Origin: WARW01 sp964582365
Lineage (GTDB): Bacteria; Patescibacteriota; Microgenomatia; UBA12405
Direction: 5' to 3'
Assembly (NCBI GenBank): GCA_964582365.1
Contig: CAZOQV010000008.1
Span: 1-36,435, forward strand
DNA length: 36,435 nucleotides
Shown: piece by piece, positions 1 through 9,366 of the stretch
Numbering within the stretch: the stretch's first letter is position 1
Layout: the number at the start of each line of letters is the position of its first letter
Position numbers and translations under genes: made by a program
Notes under the pieces: generated by a model
What the model saw: the letters and a program-made list of their open reading frames with translations, nothing else
What the model was told of the DNA's origin: nothing
Databases searched by the model: none

Positions 1-845
1 GGAACGGCTTAAATTTACTCAAAAAAAATTTAGAACAAGTTATTAAAATGAGTCCAGAAGCTGAAGAAATTATTGTCGCTGACGATGCCTCTCCTGACAA
101 AAGTGTTGATTATCTTAAAGAATTACAAAAAAAATATCCCCAATTAAAATTAATTATTAATAAAAAAAACCTAGGTTTCGGTAAAAATTCAAACAATGCT
201 ATTTCTAAGAGTAAAGGTGAGTTAGTCGTGATGCTAAATAGCGATATTTTCCCCCATAAAGATTATATTAAAAATTCTCTTCATCATTTTTCAGATCCAA
301 ATTTATTCGGTGTCGGTTTTTCTGAATTAGGTAATGAAAATTGGGCCAGAATTTTTTGGAAAAATGGCTATCTTCAACATGAACCAGGAAAAGATATCAA
401 AAAAACTCATATAACCGCCTGGCTTTCTGGTGGTGGATCAATTGTCAGAAAAGATATTTTTCAAAAATTAGGCGGTTTTGATAAAGTTTATGAACCTTTT
501 TATTGTGAAGACTTAGACCTTGGTTTCAGGGCTTGGAAATCAGGCTACACTCTTTTATGGGAACCAAAATGTGTAATCGAACATAAACATGAAGCTACCA
601 TGTCCAAATTTTCCAAAAATCTTTTAAATTACGTTAAAGAAAGAAACAGATTACTTTCCGTATTGCGAAATATTGATGATAAAAAGCTTCTTTTAATTAA
701 TAAACTTGTCACATTTGGACGAATTTTATCTGGCCCAAATTATATAAAAATAATTCTCGCCGCCAAAAAACAAATCAAAAAATCTGCTCCCCCAATCGTT
801 TTTCCAAAACTTACCAGTCAACAAGTTTTTGACCTTTTTAAATGA
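1..845 (+). CDS. GT2 family glycosyltransferase, 5' end cut off by the window
   Basis: Transfers a sugar from a nucleotide-sugar donor in the cytoplasm; acceptor unknown. The reading frame is open from the left edge: codons from position 3 read NGLNLLKKNLEQ before the first ATG at 48. This matches the start of GT2 domains (..N.NG...L...L), so the true start lies upstream and the ATG at 48 is internal. GT-A motifs follow in order: ADDAS (nucleotide binding), NLGFG, the metal-binding NSD, SGGGSIVRK, GGFD, and the acidic EDLDLGFR that supplies the catalytic base. The C-terminal 80 residues are basic with only a weak hydrophobic patch. It resembles the GT2 at 33612. Its stop overlaps the next start as ATGA. 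Family certain, substrate unknown. Confidence 0.9.
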   Translation, partial: NGLNLLKKNLEQVIKMSPEAEEIIVADDASPDKSVDYLKELQKKYPQLKLIINKKNLGFGKNSNNAISKSKGELVVMLNSDIFPHKDYIKNSLHHFSDPNLFGVGFSELGNENWARIFWKNGYLQHEPGKDIKKTHITAWLSGGGSIVRKDIFQKLGGFDKVYEPFYCEDLDLGFRAWKSGYTLLWEPKCVIEHKHEATMSKFSKNLLNYVKERNRLLSVLRNIDDKKLLLINKLVTFGRILSGPNYIKIILAAKKQIKKSAPPIVFPKLTSQQVFDLFK

Positions 846-3244
846 AAAAAAGAATTGGCCTATTTTTTTTACCAATAGTTATCGGAGCTTTCTTTTCAAT
901 TGTTTTTTATTTTCCTTTTTTCTCTAAACATCTTATTCCAGCACCGTTAGACATAATTTCAGGAATGTATCTTCCTTGGCTTGATCAACAAAGATCTGTT
1001 TTTCCAAACGGTGGCCCAGTCGAAAACCCTCTTCCTTCTGATGTTGTCTCATTAACTATGCCATTAAGAAAAATTGCTATCGACAATTTTAAAAAAGGGG
1101 AATGGCCACTTTGGAACTCTCAAATTTTATCAGGAACACCGTTATTGGCTAATTTTCAATCAGCTGCGTTTAATCCTATAAATATTCTTTTTTTTATAAA
1201 AGCAAATTTTATCGATATCTGGTCTATTCAAGTAATTCTTCAATCATTTTTAGCTTTTATATTCTTTTATTTATTTATAAGAGAATATCAAAAAGATATT
1301 TTTTCCTGTATTGTCGGATCTTTTATTTGGTCATTCAATGGTTTTTTTACTCTTTGGTTTCAGTATAACACCGTTGTTTACGCCGCTATTTATTTACCTT
1401 TAGCTCTTTTTGCTGTCTCTAAAATCTCTAAAAACTTTTTATGGGGATTTTTATTAACCATCAGTCTAGTATTGTCCGTCTTTTCGGGTAACCCGCCAGT
1501 AACTTTAATAGTATTTGGTGCCGTTTCTCTTAATATTTTATTTCTTTATTGGAAAAAACCAAAAATAATTTTAATTTCCATACTCTTTATACTTCTATCC
1601 ATTGTTTTTTCATCACCACAACTTTTTCCCGGATTAATTTCTTCTAAAAACTCAATCAGACAAAATGATAAAGTGGCCGAATCGGCAAATATCAAATACT
1701 TAAAACCAATTAAACTTTTAACCATCTTTACACCAGATTTTTTTGGAAATCCATCAACTAGAAACACTTGGAAAGATTTTCCTTTATACGACAATTCAAC
1801 CATCTACAATGGTATTCTCCCTATAATTTTATTTATTTTAAGTTTCAAATTAAAATTAAAAAATAAACAACGTAAAATACAATTTTTTGCCTATTTAATT
1901 GCCATAATAAGTTTCATTGTCATGATTCCATCACCATTCTCAAATTTTATTGGTAGTCTAAATATTTTTGGTCTATCCTCTATGGTTTTTACTCGTTTTT
2001 CTTTTCTTTGGTCTTTGTCTCTCGCTATTATTGCTTCGTTAACTTTTAGTTTTTTAAAAAATAAAAATTTCGATTTCAAAAAAATATTTTTACCATTATT
2101 AATCACTTTTATTTCTGTTTTTATCCCTCTTTTAATCTCTTATTTTTTATACAGATATTTTTCTAAGATACCGACTATTGATTATGATTGGTTGGTTCAA
2201 ACTAAAACCGCATTTCGAAACTGTTTATATCCATTATTATTTATTTTTTTAAATTGTTTTTTATTTTTTAGTTTATTTTTCTTTAAATCACCCATCTTAA
2301 AAAAGATATTTTTAACTTTTATTTTTTTATTAGTCATTTTCGATCTATATCGATTTTTTAATAAATATAATAGTTTTTCTCCCGCTCGTGATTTTTATCC
2401 AAGGTCAGAACTCACTGATTATTTAGAAACTAATTCTTTTCGTTTTGCCAGAGAAAGTTCTGAACTTATTCCTTCAAATATGTGGTTAATGTATTCTGAC
2501 CTTAAAACACCATCTGGTTATGATACAACTTATAGCCAATATTACGGTCAATTTATTTCTTTAGTTAATGGTGGCAATCTTTCTTCTTCAACTAATCGAT
2601 ATCTAGAAATTGATAAGTTTAATTCACCTTTGGTAGATTTACTTTCGGTTGATTATATTATTGCTACCAGAAAAAGCCGAGAAGGCTTGTCTATTGGAGG
2701 ATCATTACCCTCCACAATTATAAATTCAAAATATAAAATATCAAAAGATTTTGGCAGATATGTTGTTTTAAAAAATTCTTCCAGTCTTCCATTTATAAGA
2801 CCGATTAAACAAATTTTAGTTTCAAAAAATTCAAATCAAACAGAAGAATATTTTAAACAATCAAACATAAAAGATATTGCCATTATTGATAACGATTTGC
2901 CCAATTCGAGCCAACTTAATAGTCAAGTAGAAATTAAAAATTTAATTATTAACTCCCAGAGCATATCGTTTGAAACATTTACACAAGACAACCAACTACC
3001 TTACTATTTAATAGTTAGCCAAAACTTTGATGATGGTTGGAAATTAAAAATCGACAATATTCCTGGTCAAATTATAAAGACTAATTATGCTTTTACTGGA
3101 CTTTTTATATCACCAGGAAATCATAAAATAATTCTTGAATATAAACCAGATATATTTTTCTTTTCGCTTAAATTATTTTCCGCCAGCATAATATTCTCTC
3201 TGTTCTTTTTGATTTTTTATTTCGTACGAAAAAATCGCTATTAA
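842..3244 (+). CDS. YfhO-family polytopic membrane protein (GT-C-like)
   Basis: Large integral membrane protein of 800 residues. An N-terminal helix is followed by an external loop with SDVVSLTMPLRK (about 66-77), GEWPLWN (86-92) and SGTPLLANFQSAAFNP (97-112). These match the first loop of the YfhO family, which is built like GT-C glycosyltransferases. About a dozen hydrophobic segments follow. A soluble external domain ends in DDGWKLKID (from about 730) and a NYAFTGLFISPG.H pattern, the YfhO C-terminal signature, before a last helix. YfhO proteins are linked to glycosylation of lipoteichoic acid or other surface polymers in Firmicutes; here the substrate is unknown. The start overlaps the preceding GT2 stop (ATGA), so the two are probably co-translated. 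Confidence 0.85.
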   Translation: MKKRIGLFFLPIVIGAFFSIVFYFPFFSKHLIPAPLDIISGMYLPWLDQQRSVFPNGGPVENPLPSDVVSLTMPLRKIAIDNFKKGEWPLWNSQILSGTPLLANFQSAAFNPINILFFIKANFIDIWSIQVILQSFLAFIFFYLFIREYQKDIFSCIVGSFIWSFNGFFTLWFQYNTVVYAAIYLPLALFAVSKISKNFLWGFLLTISLVLSVFSGNPPVTLIVFGAVSLNILFLYWKKPKIILISILFILLSIVFSSPQLFPGLISSKNSIRQNDKVAESANIKYLKPIKLLTIFTPDFFGNPSTRNTWKDFPLYDNSTIYNGILPIILFILSFKLKLKNKQRKIQFFAYLIAIISFIVMIPSPFSNFIGSLNIFGLSSMVFTRFSFLWSLSLAIIASLTFSFLKNKNFDFKKIFLPLLITFISVFIPLLISYFLYRYFSKIPTIDYDWLVQTKTAFRNCLYPLLFIFLNCFLFFSLFFFKSPILKKIFLTFIFLLVIFDLYRFFNKYNSFSPARDFYPRSELTDYLETNSFRFARESSELIPSNMWLMYSDLKTPSGYDTTYSQYYGQFISLVNGGNLSSSTNRYLEIDKFNSPLVDLLSVDYIIATRKSREGLSIGGSLPSTIINSKYKISKDFGRYVVLKNSSSLPFIRPIKQILVSKNSNQTEEYFKQSNIKDIAIIDNDLPNSSQLNSQVEIKNLIINSQSISFETFTQDNQLPYYLIVSQNFDDGWKLKIDNIPGQIIKTNYAFTGLFISPGNHKIILEYKPDIFFFSLKLFSASIIFSLFFLIFYFVRKNRY

Positions 3245-3276
3245 ATAACAACTTTATAGTCTGAAAACGTTATTTA
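3242..3276. terminator. Possible bidirectional terminator between convergent genes
   Basis: Eight-base inverted repeat TAAATAAC (3242-3249) / GTTATTTA (3269-3276) with a 19-base loop. The stop codons of both convergent genes (TAA 3242-3244; TAA on the minus strand, 3272-3270) lie inside the arms. A T-rich stretch follows on the plus side. The stem is AT-rich and the loop long, so the call is weak. Confidence 0.35.
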
Positions 3277-4877
3277 TTTTGATTATCTATCGTTTTATAA
3301 ATTAAAAATTGTGGTTCATGATTAGGTTTTTCAATTGTGTTCAATAATTTTAATTTATCGCCGGCTTTCCCAGCCATAGGATTAATAACAGATACAACGT
3401 AAAGACTTTTAGGCTTTAATTCTTCATCATTCCAATCAACTGTTTTAAACCAAAATTTACCAATTTTTGTTCCAGATACATCTATTCTTTTTTGCATTTC
3501 TTCTGGAGAAAAAGCTCCAAAATATCCAAAATACAAATGAGGTACTCCAACATATTGACCATACATACCAAATTTTGGTTCGACTATTATATTCTGATAA
3601 TTACTAACATTAGGTTTAATATATTCCCAGGCCTGTTTGTAACCATATTGAAAATTGTCACCAGAATCCAATGGAAAATGGATAAAATATGCTATTAAAA
3701 AAAAGAAGAAGTTAAATAGTAAAAAACCAGAAATTATTATTGATAGTAATTTATTTTTATCAATTAAAAATTTAAAACCACCAGCCATTATTAATGTGGT
3801 TGGTATCAAAAAAGATAAATTTCTTACAGACGCAACTCCACCATGTGTCAGTGCTGGAACTATTGGGCATAAAAACCACCATGTTAAAAGCCAGCGACTG
3901 TTTTCTTTAAATATTTTTTTTAAATTAAATAAACCAATTATTAGTAAAGGAAATGAAGCCAATAAAAACCATCCAGTTTCTAATGGGCTTTCTCCGTTAA
4001 AAATATCAGAACCACTGATAAAAAGATTATCAAGACTAAAATGTTGTAAATAATTATTTACCGGAGCCATTAAAAAAAATGTTGTTTTTTTAAGAACATT
4101 ATTATCTTCATTATTAAGATAACTTTTCATTGATTCTTCACTAAACCATATTTGAGAATTAGCTCTATTGTTTACATCGTTTTTCTGTGTGGTGACAAAA
4201 TTGTAGAAAATTGGGGCAGCAATTATTACTAGTAATAACCACATTAACCACCATTTTTTTAAATGAATTTCTTTTCTTGATAAAAACGGTAAAACAGTCA
4301 TTAATATTGGCACCAAAATCCATTGAGTGTGGTACCCCCAAATTGATAAACCTAAAAAAATACCAGCCAGTGCTGGATAAATCTTCTTTTTACTTTTTTT
4401 AAAAGCAAACATAAATAAAATTCCCAAAGTCATTACCACATAAGCTACGTTTGATTCAAATCCAATTCTTGAAGCAAAAATAGCTTTTTGATTGATCGCC
4501 AATAAAGTTGCCGCAATTAAACCTAATGTTTGATTTCCTAAAAATTTACCAAAGATACCAATTAAAAATATTGCCAAAACTCCAAAAATAGCTGACAGTA
4601 GTCTTACTCCATATTCATTATTTCTAGTAATCCAATTTATAGGCATGTTTAAATAAGCATATAAAGGAGATTTGTAAGTTTGATGTGATTTAAAAGATAG
4701 AGGCCAATTTTCTCCATGTTCGTCCAAACCAATATTTCTTACAGAATAACTATCAAAAGCAATTGATATTTCATCGTTGCCCAAGTGTGGAGGAGTAGTA
4801 TCCAACCTAACTATTCTTAATAAGGCTCCAACCAATAAAATTAATCCTAATATAAGGTAAAAATACTTTTTAATCAT
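3270..4877 (-). CDS. GT39-like (ArnT/PMT-type) membrane glycosyltransferase
   Basis: 535 residues with about ten to twelve hydrophobic segments. After the first helix comes LR..RLD..PP...NDE (D35, E36). This Asp-Glu at the start of the first external loop is the catalytic site of GT39/ArnT-type enzymes, which move a sugar from a polyprenyl-phosphate donor on the outer face of the membrane. Other shared features are YKSPLYAYL, YGVRLLSAIFG, the ASRIGFES segment after helix three, and a C-terminal external part with FQYGYKQAWEYI, a pattern also found in the paralogues at 15090, 16732 and 18356. It is second in a minus-strand pair, overlapping the membrane protein before it by 4 bases. Acceptor, sugar and pathway cannot be read from sequence. 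Confidence 0.88.
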   Translation of the reverse strand: MIKKYFYLILGLILLVGALLRIVRLDTTPPHLGNDEISIAFDSYSVRNIGLDEHGENWPLSFKSHQTYKSPLYAYLNMPINWITRNNEYGVRLLSAIFGVLAIFLIGIFGKFLGNQTLGLIAATLLAINQKAIFASRIGFESNVAYVVMTLGILFMFAFKKSKKKIYPALAGIFLGLSIWGYHTQWILVPILMTVLPFLSRKEIHLKKWWLMWLLLVIIAAPIFYNFVTTQKNDVNNRANSQIWFSEESMKSYLNNEDNNVLKKTTFFLMAPVNNYLQHFSLDNLFISGSDIFNGESPLETGWFLLASFPLLIIGLFNLKKIFKENSRWLLTWWFLCPIVPALTHGGVASVRNLSFLIPTTLIMAGGFKFLIDKNKLLSIIISGFLLFNFFFFLIAYFIHFPLDSGDNFQYGYKQAWEYIKPNVSNYQNIIVEPKFGMYGQYVGVPHLYFGYFGAFSPEEMQKRIDVSGTKIGKFWFKTVDWNDEELKPKSLYVVSVINPMAGKAGDKLKLLNTIEKPNHEPQFLIYKTIDNQNK

Positions 4878-5548
4878 TTTAAAATTAAATCAATTAAAAA
4901 TAATATAAACCAACAAATCCATACCTTTTTTATTTTATTTTTTTTGATCGCCAAATATATAAAATAAATTATGGCCGGTATAGTCAAAACCATAGCTTTT
5001 TTACTATCAACCAATATTCCTAATCCCGAAGACATTATTATCGTTAACGCCCATAAGATAAAAAACCATTTTTTATTTTTTTCTTGTACAAATTTAATTA
5101 TTCCCAAAAATAATAGAAAAAATCCAGAATAACCTATTACCCTTATCAGAAAAACCGGAGATATCAGTTTAAAAATTAAATTAAGCCAACTAAAAACTAA
5201 AAGCCATGGCAGATAGAATATATTTCTAATTCTATAAGGTAAAAATAGATTTTCATGCCAATAACGATCAATCATTTTTATATTACCAGGGTTCGTAATA
5301 ACCATTTTTTCCCAATCAAAACTATAGTCTAAAGATCTAATATCAAATACAAACAATTCATTCAAACTCAAGTTTAATAAAAACAATATCGGTAAGATTA
5401 AAAACCAACTTTTTGGAAATTTTAGCAAAATAAAAAAACCAAATGTCACAATAATTATTGTTACCAACGGCAATCTACAAAAACTTTCACTCAAAGGCAT
5501 TACTAATACACTTAAAACTAAAACCAAAAACCAAATATTTTTATTCAT
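4874..5548 (-). CDS. Unrecognised polytopic membrane protein
   Basis: I do not recognise this protein. I prefer the ATG at 5548 (MNKNIWF.., 224 residues): it puts the hydrophobic helix right at the N-terminus. An upstream in-frame ATG at 5581 would add 11 residues. There are about six or seven hydrophobic segments. One hydrophilic external loop (roughly residues 65-105) contains FDIRSLDYSFDWEKM and a Trp/Tyr-rich MIDRYWHENLFLPYR, the type of aromatic and acidic loop seen in GT-C proteins. The tail is basic. It overlaps the GT39-like gene by 4 bases, so it is probably its partner or accessory. It may be a short degenerate GT-C protein. Confidence 0.7.
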   Translation of the reverse strand: MNKNIWFLVLVLSVLVMPLSESFCRLPLVTIIIVTFGFFILLKFPKSWFLILPILFLLNLSLNELFVFDIRSLDYSFDWEKMVITNPGNIKMIDRYWHENLFLPYRIRNIFYLPWLLVFSWLNLIFKLISPVFLIRVIGYSGFFLLFLGIIKFVQEKNKKWFFILWALTIIMSSGLGILVDSKKAMVLTIPAIIYFIYLAIKKNKIKKVWICWFILFLIDLILK

Positions 5549-5614
5549 CTTTATATTTACAAATGATAACACCATCATCAATAGATTCTTTAATTTAAAC
5601 TAAAAAATGATATA

Positions 5615-5642
5615 TTTAGACATAAACAACCAAATTTATTAT
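5615..5642 (+). promoter_or_regulatory. Candidate promoter for the GT2 gene at 5654
   Basis: In the 105-base divergent gap, TTTAGA (5615-5620, 4/6 match to TTGACA) and TATTAT (5637-5642, 5/6 match to TATAAT) lie 16 bases apart. A transcript starting about 7 bases after the -10 box would begin only a few bases before the GTG at 5654, so the message would be nearly leaderless. The minus-strand copy of ATTATA in the same spot (5638-5643) reads TATAAT and could serve the opposite gene. Confidence 0.4.
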
Positions 5643-5653
5643 AAAAATATCTT

Positions 5654-6466
5654 GTGAAAGAAATATCCTCATTAAGTATTATCATCGTTACCTGGAACAC
5701 TGCTCAAATAACCTTAAAATGTGTCCAAACCATCAATAAATTTTTAAATAATCCTGAAATTATTGTTGTTGATAATGGTTCAGAAGACAATACCGTTGAA
5801 CTTTTATCCAAGCAAAAGAATGTTAAAGTTATTGAGAATAAAGCCAATCTAGGTTTTGCCAAAGCCAATAATATCGGATTAAAACGAGCAACAGGGGAAT
5901 ATATTCTCTTTATGAATTCCGACATTGAATTAATTGATGATTCTATTAATGATTTATTTAAATATTTTCAAGATAAAGAAAATATCGGCATTATTGGCCC
6001 TAAATTTTTAAACCCAGACTTATCTCCTCAAGCTTCAGTTTTTCCAAAACAATCAGCCTTAAACGCTTTTAAGGAATTTTATTTGAATCAAAAAAATTCT
6101 TATTCTAAATATATTCCCAATACTAAAAACCCAACTAAAGTTTGGGCAATTTCTGGAGGTTGTCTTCTCACTCGTAAATCATTTTTTGAATCAATTGGTA
6201 GTTGGAATGAAAAATATTTCTTTTATTTTGAGGATATGGATTTGTGTCGAAAAATCAATAAAAGTGGTAAAGATGTAATCTATTTTCCTAAATGTCAAAT
6301 CATTCACCGTCATGGCGCTAGTGGTGCCAAATTAGCCAATTCTAATAATCAGTGGCGTCGTTTAATTCCTGGTAGTAAACTTTATCACGGTAAATTTAAA
6401 CACTATTTAATAAACGCAATTATTTGGTCCGGTCAAAAAATTCAGAAAATTTTTAAAATAAAATAG
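5654..6466 (+). CDS. GT2 family glycosyltransferase, rhamnosyltransferase (WbbL)-like
   Basis: 270-residue single-domain GT-A enzyme starting at GTG. SIIIVTWNT opens the fold, VDNGSEDNT (39-47) binds the nucleotide, NLGFAKANN and the metal motif NSD (88-90) follow. SGGCLLTRK and FFYFEDMDLCRK (E193/D194) make the acceptor side and catalytic base; IIHRHGASG follows. This order and length are typical of the WbbL/RfbF-like subgroup that adds rhamnose or a related deoxysugar to a lipid-linked chain, but the sugar is a guess from subgroup resemblance. It is a single-gene unit flanked by opposite-strand genes; its last 14 bases overlap the end of the convergent GT39-like gene. Confidence 0.9.
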   Translation: MKEISSLSIIIVTWNTAQITLKCVQTINKFLNNPEIIVVDNGSEDNTVELLSKQKNVKVIENKANLGFAKANNIGLKRATGEYILFMNSDIELIDDSINDLFKYFQDKENIGIIGPKFLNPDLSPQASVFPKQSALNAFKEFYLNQKNSYSKYIPNTKNPTKVWAISGGCLLTRKSFFESIGSWNEKYFFYFEDMDLCRKINKSGKDVIYFPKCQIIHRHGASGAKLANSNNQWRRLIPGSKLYHGKFKHYLINAIIWSGQKIQKIFKIK

Positions 6467-8111
6467 CCGTTCTTAAATAGTAGGGTGGTGAATTGTCAGG
6501 TCTAGATATCGTCTCCACTAAACCAATTTCAAAAAGTTTTTTAAACTTTTTGTCAACTGTACAACCTTCAGCCTCAACAAATAAAGTTGAACTAAATTCT
6601 TTTTCGCCTCTTTTTAAAGCTTCATTTAAAGGACATCTGTCAGATGAAAAAACTATATTTTCGAAACTTCTAACACCATTATCATTTTTTTTATAAGTTT
6701 GATTAAATAAAATTGGATCAATCTTGTTTAAAAAAGCTATCCATGGATACAAACTATCTGGACTATTTGTCAACACAATTTTTTTATAGTTACCTCCAAT
6801 CTCATTTAGTTTTTTAACCAGTTCTACATTTCCGCCATCACGATAATACGAAGCAATACTCATTCTTTGATGAACTATATACATATGAAAAAAGTAAATA
6901 AAATTTAAAAAAAATACAGTTCCAATCAATATAGATAAATATTTCCATTTTGATGACAATTTGATTAATTCATAAAATCCAAAAGCCGCAATAGTTAATA
7001 AAAAAGGAATCATAAATATTGATCTTTGCATATTTGGGGTATCTTCAATTGTCACTGCCGCTGGCAGTGGAGCAATTACTAAAAGCGCTAATATAACCAA
7101 TATTTCTTTATTTTTCGACACAAAAAATAAACCTAAAAATATCAAAATTAATTCAATATAAGTCAACAACCCAACATATGGAACTGTATATCGAATAGGT
7201 TTTGCCGAACTACCGGTTAAAAAAGAAGTACTAAAATATTCTCTGTATTCTTCTGCAAATCGTCTAATATAAGACGCCCAGCGATTATGAAAAGCCCTAG
7301 CCATAAAAACACGACCTGGACCCGCTTCACTTGGCATTTTAGTTATCTCGTAAAGAACATTAAAATCACTTTTTAAACTAACTTGCGAAGCTCTACCTCT
7401 CGCTTCTGGAGATAAAAATATCAATACAGTAGTTAATGTTAAAAATACCAATATTAATATTTGTTTAAATTTAATTTTTTTTTGAAAAACAAATCTATAA
7501 AAAAACACCAATATCAGTAGAAATATTGGCGCTAAAACCCTTATATTATGATAAAAGAAAAAGGACAACGCTAAAGTAAAAAAAGACAAAAACATATTTA
7601 ATAAACTATTTTTTCTAAATAATTTTATAAAAAAATACAACCCCAAGATCGTTAAGAAAATAACCACAATACTCTCGCTTGTACTTCGGCTAGCAATAAT
7701 ATGCCATGGATTAAAAGCCAATAATATTGCCGCAATTAAGGCCATATATTTTTTTTGTTTATTAAATATTTCCAATACAAATAAAAACATAACAATGGTC
7801 GTTAAGGCTCCTATTAATGCAAAAGGGAATCTTACCGCAAAAATATTATTTCCAAAAACAACTAATGAAGGAATTATTAAATAAATTAAACCTGCGGGTC
7901 TAAAATCTCCAAAAGAATCATAATACAAAGGAAGTTTATTACCTTTATCATCCATTCCAGTTTTCAATATGGAATATGCATTCCATCCAACTTTTGCTTC
8001 ATCAATATGAAAACCATAAGGTATCGAATCAAGTTTATAAATTCTTAAAAAAAAGGCAATTAAAAAAACAAACAACAAAAAAACAAAAAACTTATTTTTT
8101 TTGCTAAACAT
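6453..8111 (-). CDS. GT39-like (ArnT/PMT-type) membrane glycosyltransferase
   Basis: 552 residues with about eleven hydrophobic segments. LRIYKLDSIPYGFHIDEAKVGWNAYS holds the catalytic Asp-Glu (D37, E38). GDFRPAGLIYL, AVRFPFALIGAL and ASRSTSES are the conserved segments of the external and cytoplasmic loops in this family. The C-terminal external part has YYRDGGNVELVKKL and a segment with Cys pairs (DRCPLNEAL and EAEGCTVD) not seen in its paralogues, which might form a disulfide outside the membrane. It is a single gene between a convergent GT2 (14-base overlap) and a divergent GT-C gene 61 bases away. It probably uses a polyprenyl-phosphate sugar; the acceptor is unknown. Confidence 0.9.
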   Translation of the reverse strand: MFSKKNKFFVFLLFVFLIAFFLRIYKLDSIPYGFHIDEAKVGWNAYSILKTGMDDKGNKLPLYYDSFGDFRPAGLIYLIIPSLVVFGNNIFAVRFPFALIGALTTIVMFLFVLEIFNKQKKYMALIAAILLAFNPWHIIASRSTSESIVVIFLTILGLYFFIKLFRKNSLLNMFLSFFTLALSFFFYHNIRVLAPIFLLILVFFYRFVFQKKIKFKQILILVFLTLTTVLIFLSPEARGRASQVSLKSDFNVLYEITKMPSEAGPGRVFMARAFHNRWASYIRRFAEEYREYFSTSFLTGSSAKPIRYTVPYVGLLTYIELILIFLGLFFVSKNKEILVILALLVIAPLPAAVTIEDTPNMQRSIFMIPFLLTIAAFGFYELIKLSSKWKYLSILIGTVFFLNFIYFFHMYIVHQRMSIASYYRDGGNVELVKKLNEIGGNYKKIVLTNSPDSLYPWIAFLNKIDPILFNQTYKKNDNGVRSFENIVFSSDRCPLNEALKRGEKEFSSTLFVEAEGCTVDKKFKKLFEIGLVETISRPDNSPPYYLRTAILF

Positions 8112-8132
8112 ATTTTAAGGGATTATCTCACA

Positions 8133-8138
8133 TATAAT
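8133..8138 (+). promoter_or_regulatory. Possible -10 box ahead of the 18 kb gene run
   Basis: A perfect TATAAT lies 34 bases before the GTG at 8173 in the only non-coding gap upstream of the 14-gene run. No good -35 box is seen at the usual distance. A second, poorer hexamer TAAAAT at 8161-8166 sits closer to the start. In such AT-rich DNA a chance match is likely. Confidence 0.3.
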
Positions 8139-8172
8139 CAAAATTTATTATCTTTTGATGTAAAATTAGTCA

Positions 8173-9366
8173 GTGTTCTCTAAACATAAAAAAATAATCA
8201 TACTCGCAATTTTACTTCGGTTTTTGGTTATGCCTTTTTTTTATCATCCCGATATTAAATCGCAACATTTTCATTTCCAATTTTTTTCTAAAGGTGTTTT
8301 AAATATTTACGATTATCTTACTCAAAATAAACCAAACTTAGGTTACAAAGACACTTTTAATTATTTACCTTTAACCTATTACACATTTGGTATTACTCAA
8401 AGCATTTCTAAACCATTTTTAGGCAATGGTTTTTATTCTTGGCTAAATGATTGGGGTGAAAACAGAAACAATCATGTCGATATTATTTACTATATGTTTT
8501 TACTTAAAATTCCATATCTTATTTTAGATATTGGTCTTGCTTTTTTACTTTTAAAAATTTTTAAAAATACTAAAATATTTTATTTTTGGTTATTTAATCC
8601 TATTTCAATTTATTTAATTTATGTTTTAGGTAATTTTGATATTTTACCTAGCTTCTTAACCGTTCTTTCTTTTTATTTTTTAACCAAAGACAAATTATTC
8701 TATTCGTACACTTCAATAGGTCTTGCTATCGCTTTAAAAATGTATCCTATCATCTTTGTTCCTTTTCTCTTTTTTTATAAACCGAAAGATATTTTGAAAC
8801 ATTTAAAATATTGCTGCTTTGCCATATTACCTCTAATTATTACTGTTCTCCCTTTTATAAATCAAAATAGTTTTATTAGTTCTTTTTTTGGTTCTGGTTT
8901 GACTCAAAAAATTTTAGAATATAAATTATTAAATATTCCAATTTTTCCAGTTTTTTATTTACTAATTTTAGTAAATTATATTTTTTCTAAATCAAAATAT
9001 AAATTCGAATTTGCTACTATTCAGATATTTTTAATTTTTATTGGTTTGGTTAAATTTCACCCTCAATGGATAATTTGGTTTTTCCCTTTTGCCTTAGTCG
9101 TTTTTATTAATTCCAAGATAGCAAATAAATTGTTTTTTATATCTTTCTTTATTCTAATTTTTATTTATATTTTTCTTTTTAATGATAATTTTCTATTTTG
9201 GGGTCACTTAATTCCTATTAATCCACTCTTTGCTGATTTAACTTCACCCTTCCAACTTATAAAACAAAAATCTACTACCGATCCAGTCCTTCTTCAACAA
9301 CAAATTCATCAAATACTCCTATTATTTGGCATTATCGGTTCAATTTTTTATGCCAAAAAAAAATAA
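8173..9366 (+). CDS. GT-C membrane glycosyltransferase, GT87/PIG-M-like
   Basis: 397 residues with about ten hydrophobic segments, starting at GTG. The pattern differs from the GT39 group. The first external loop has FNYLPLTYYTFG (about 62-73). A central FNPISIYLIYVLGNFDILPS (141-160) and ALKMYPIIFVPF (187-198) follow. NP.....GNFD..P and LK.YP are typical of the mannosyltransferases grouped as GT87/DUF2029 and of eukaryotic PIG-M. These use a polyprenyl- or dolichyl-phosphate sugar on the outer side of the membrane. KFHPQWIIWFFP near 310 fits the second conserved block. It is the first gene of the long run and overlaps the next by 17 bases. Family moderately sure, substrate not. Confidence 0.75.
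   Translation: MFSKHKKIIILAILLRFLVMPFFYHPDIKSQHFHFQFFSKGVLNIYDYLTQNKPNLGYKDTFNYLPLTYYTFGITQSISKPFLGNGFYSWLNDWGENRNNHVDIIYYMFLLKIPYLILDIGLAFLLLKIFKNTKIFYFWLFNPISIYLIYVLGNFDILPSFLTVLSFYFLTKDKLFYSYTSIGLAIALKMYPIIFVPFLFFYKPKDILKHLKYCCFAILPLIITVLPFINQNSFISSFFGSGLTQKILEYKLLNIPIFPVFYLLILVNYIFSKSKYKFEFATIQIFLIFIGLVKFHPQWIIWFFPFALVVFINSKIANKLFFISFFILIFIYIFLFNDNFLFWGHLIPINPLFADLTSPFQLIKQKSTTDPVLLQQQIHQILLLFGIIGSIFYAKKK

Noticed and set aside
3655..4053. 132-residue plus-strand open frame
   Set aside because: It is the opposite strand of the GT39-like gene, with low-complexity Lys/Asn-rich sequence and no family pattern.
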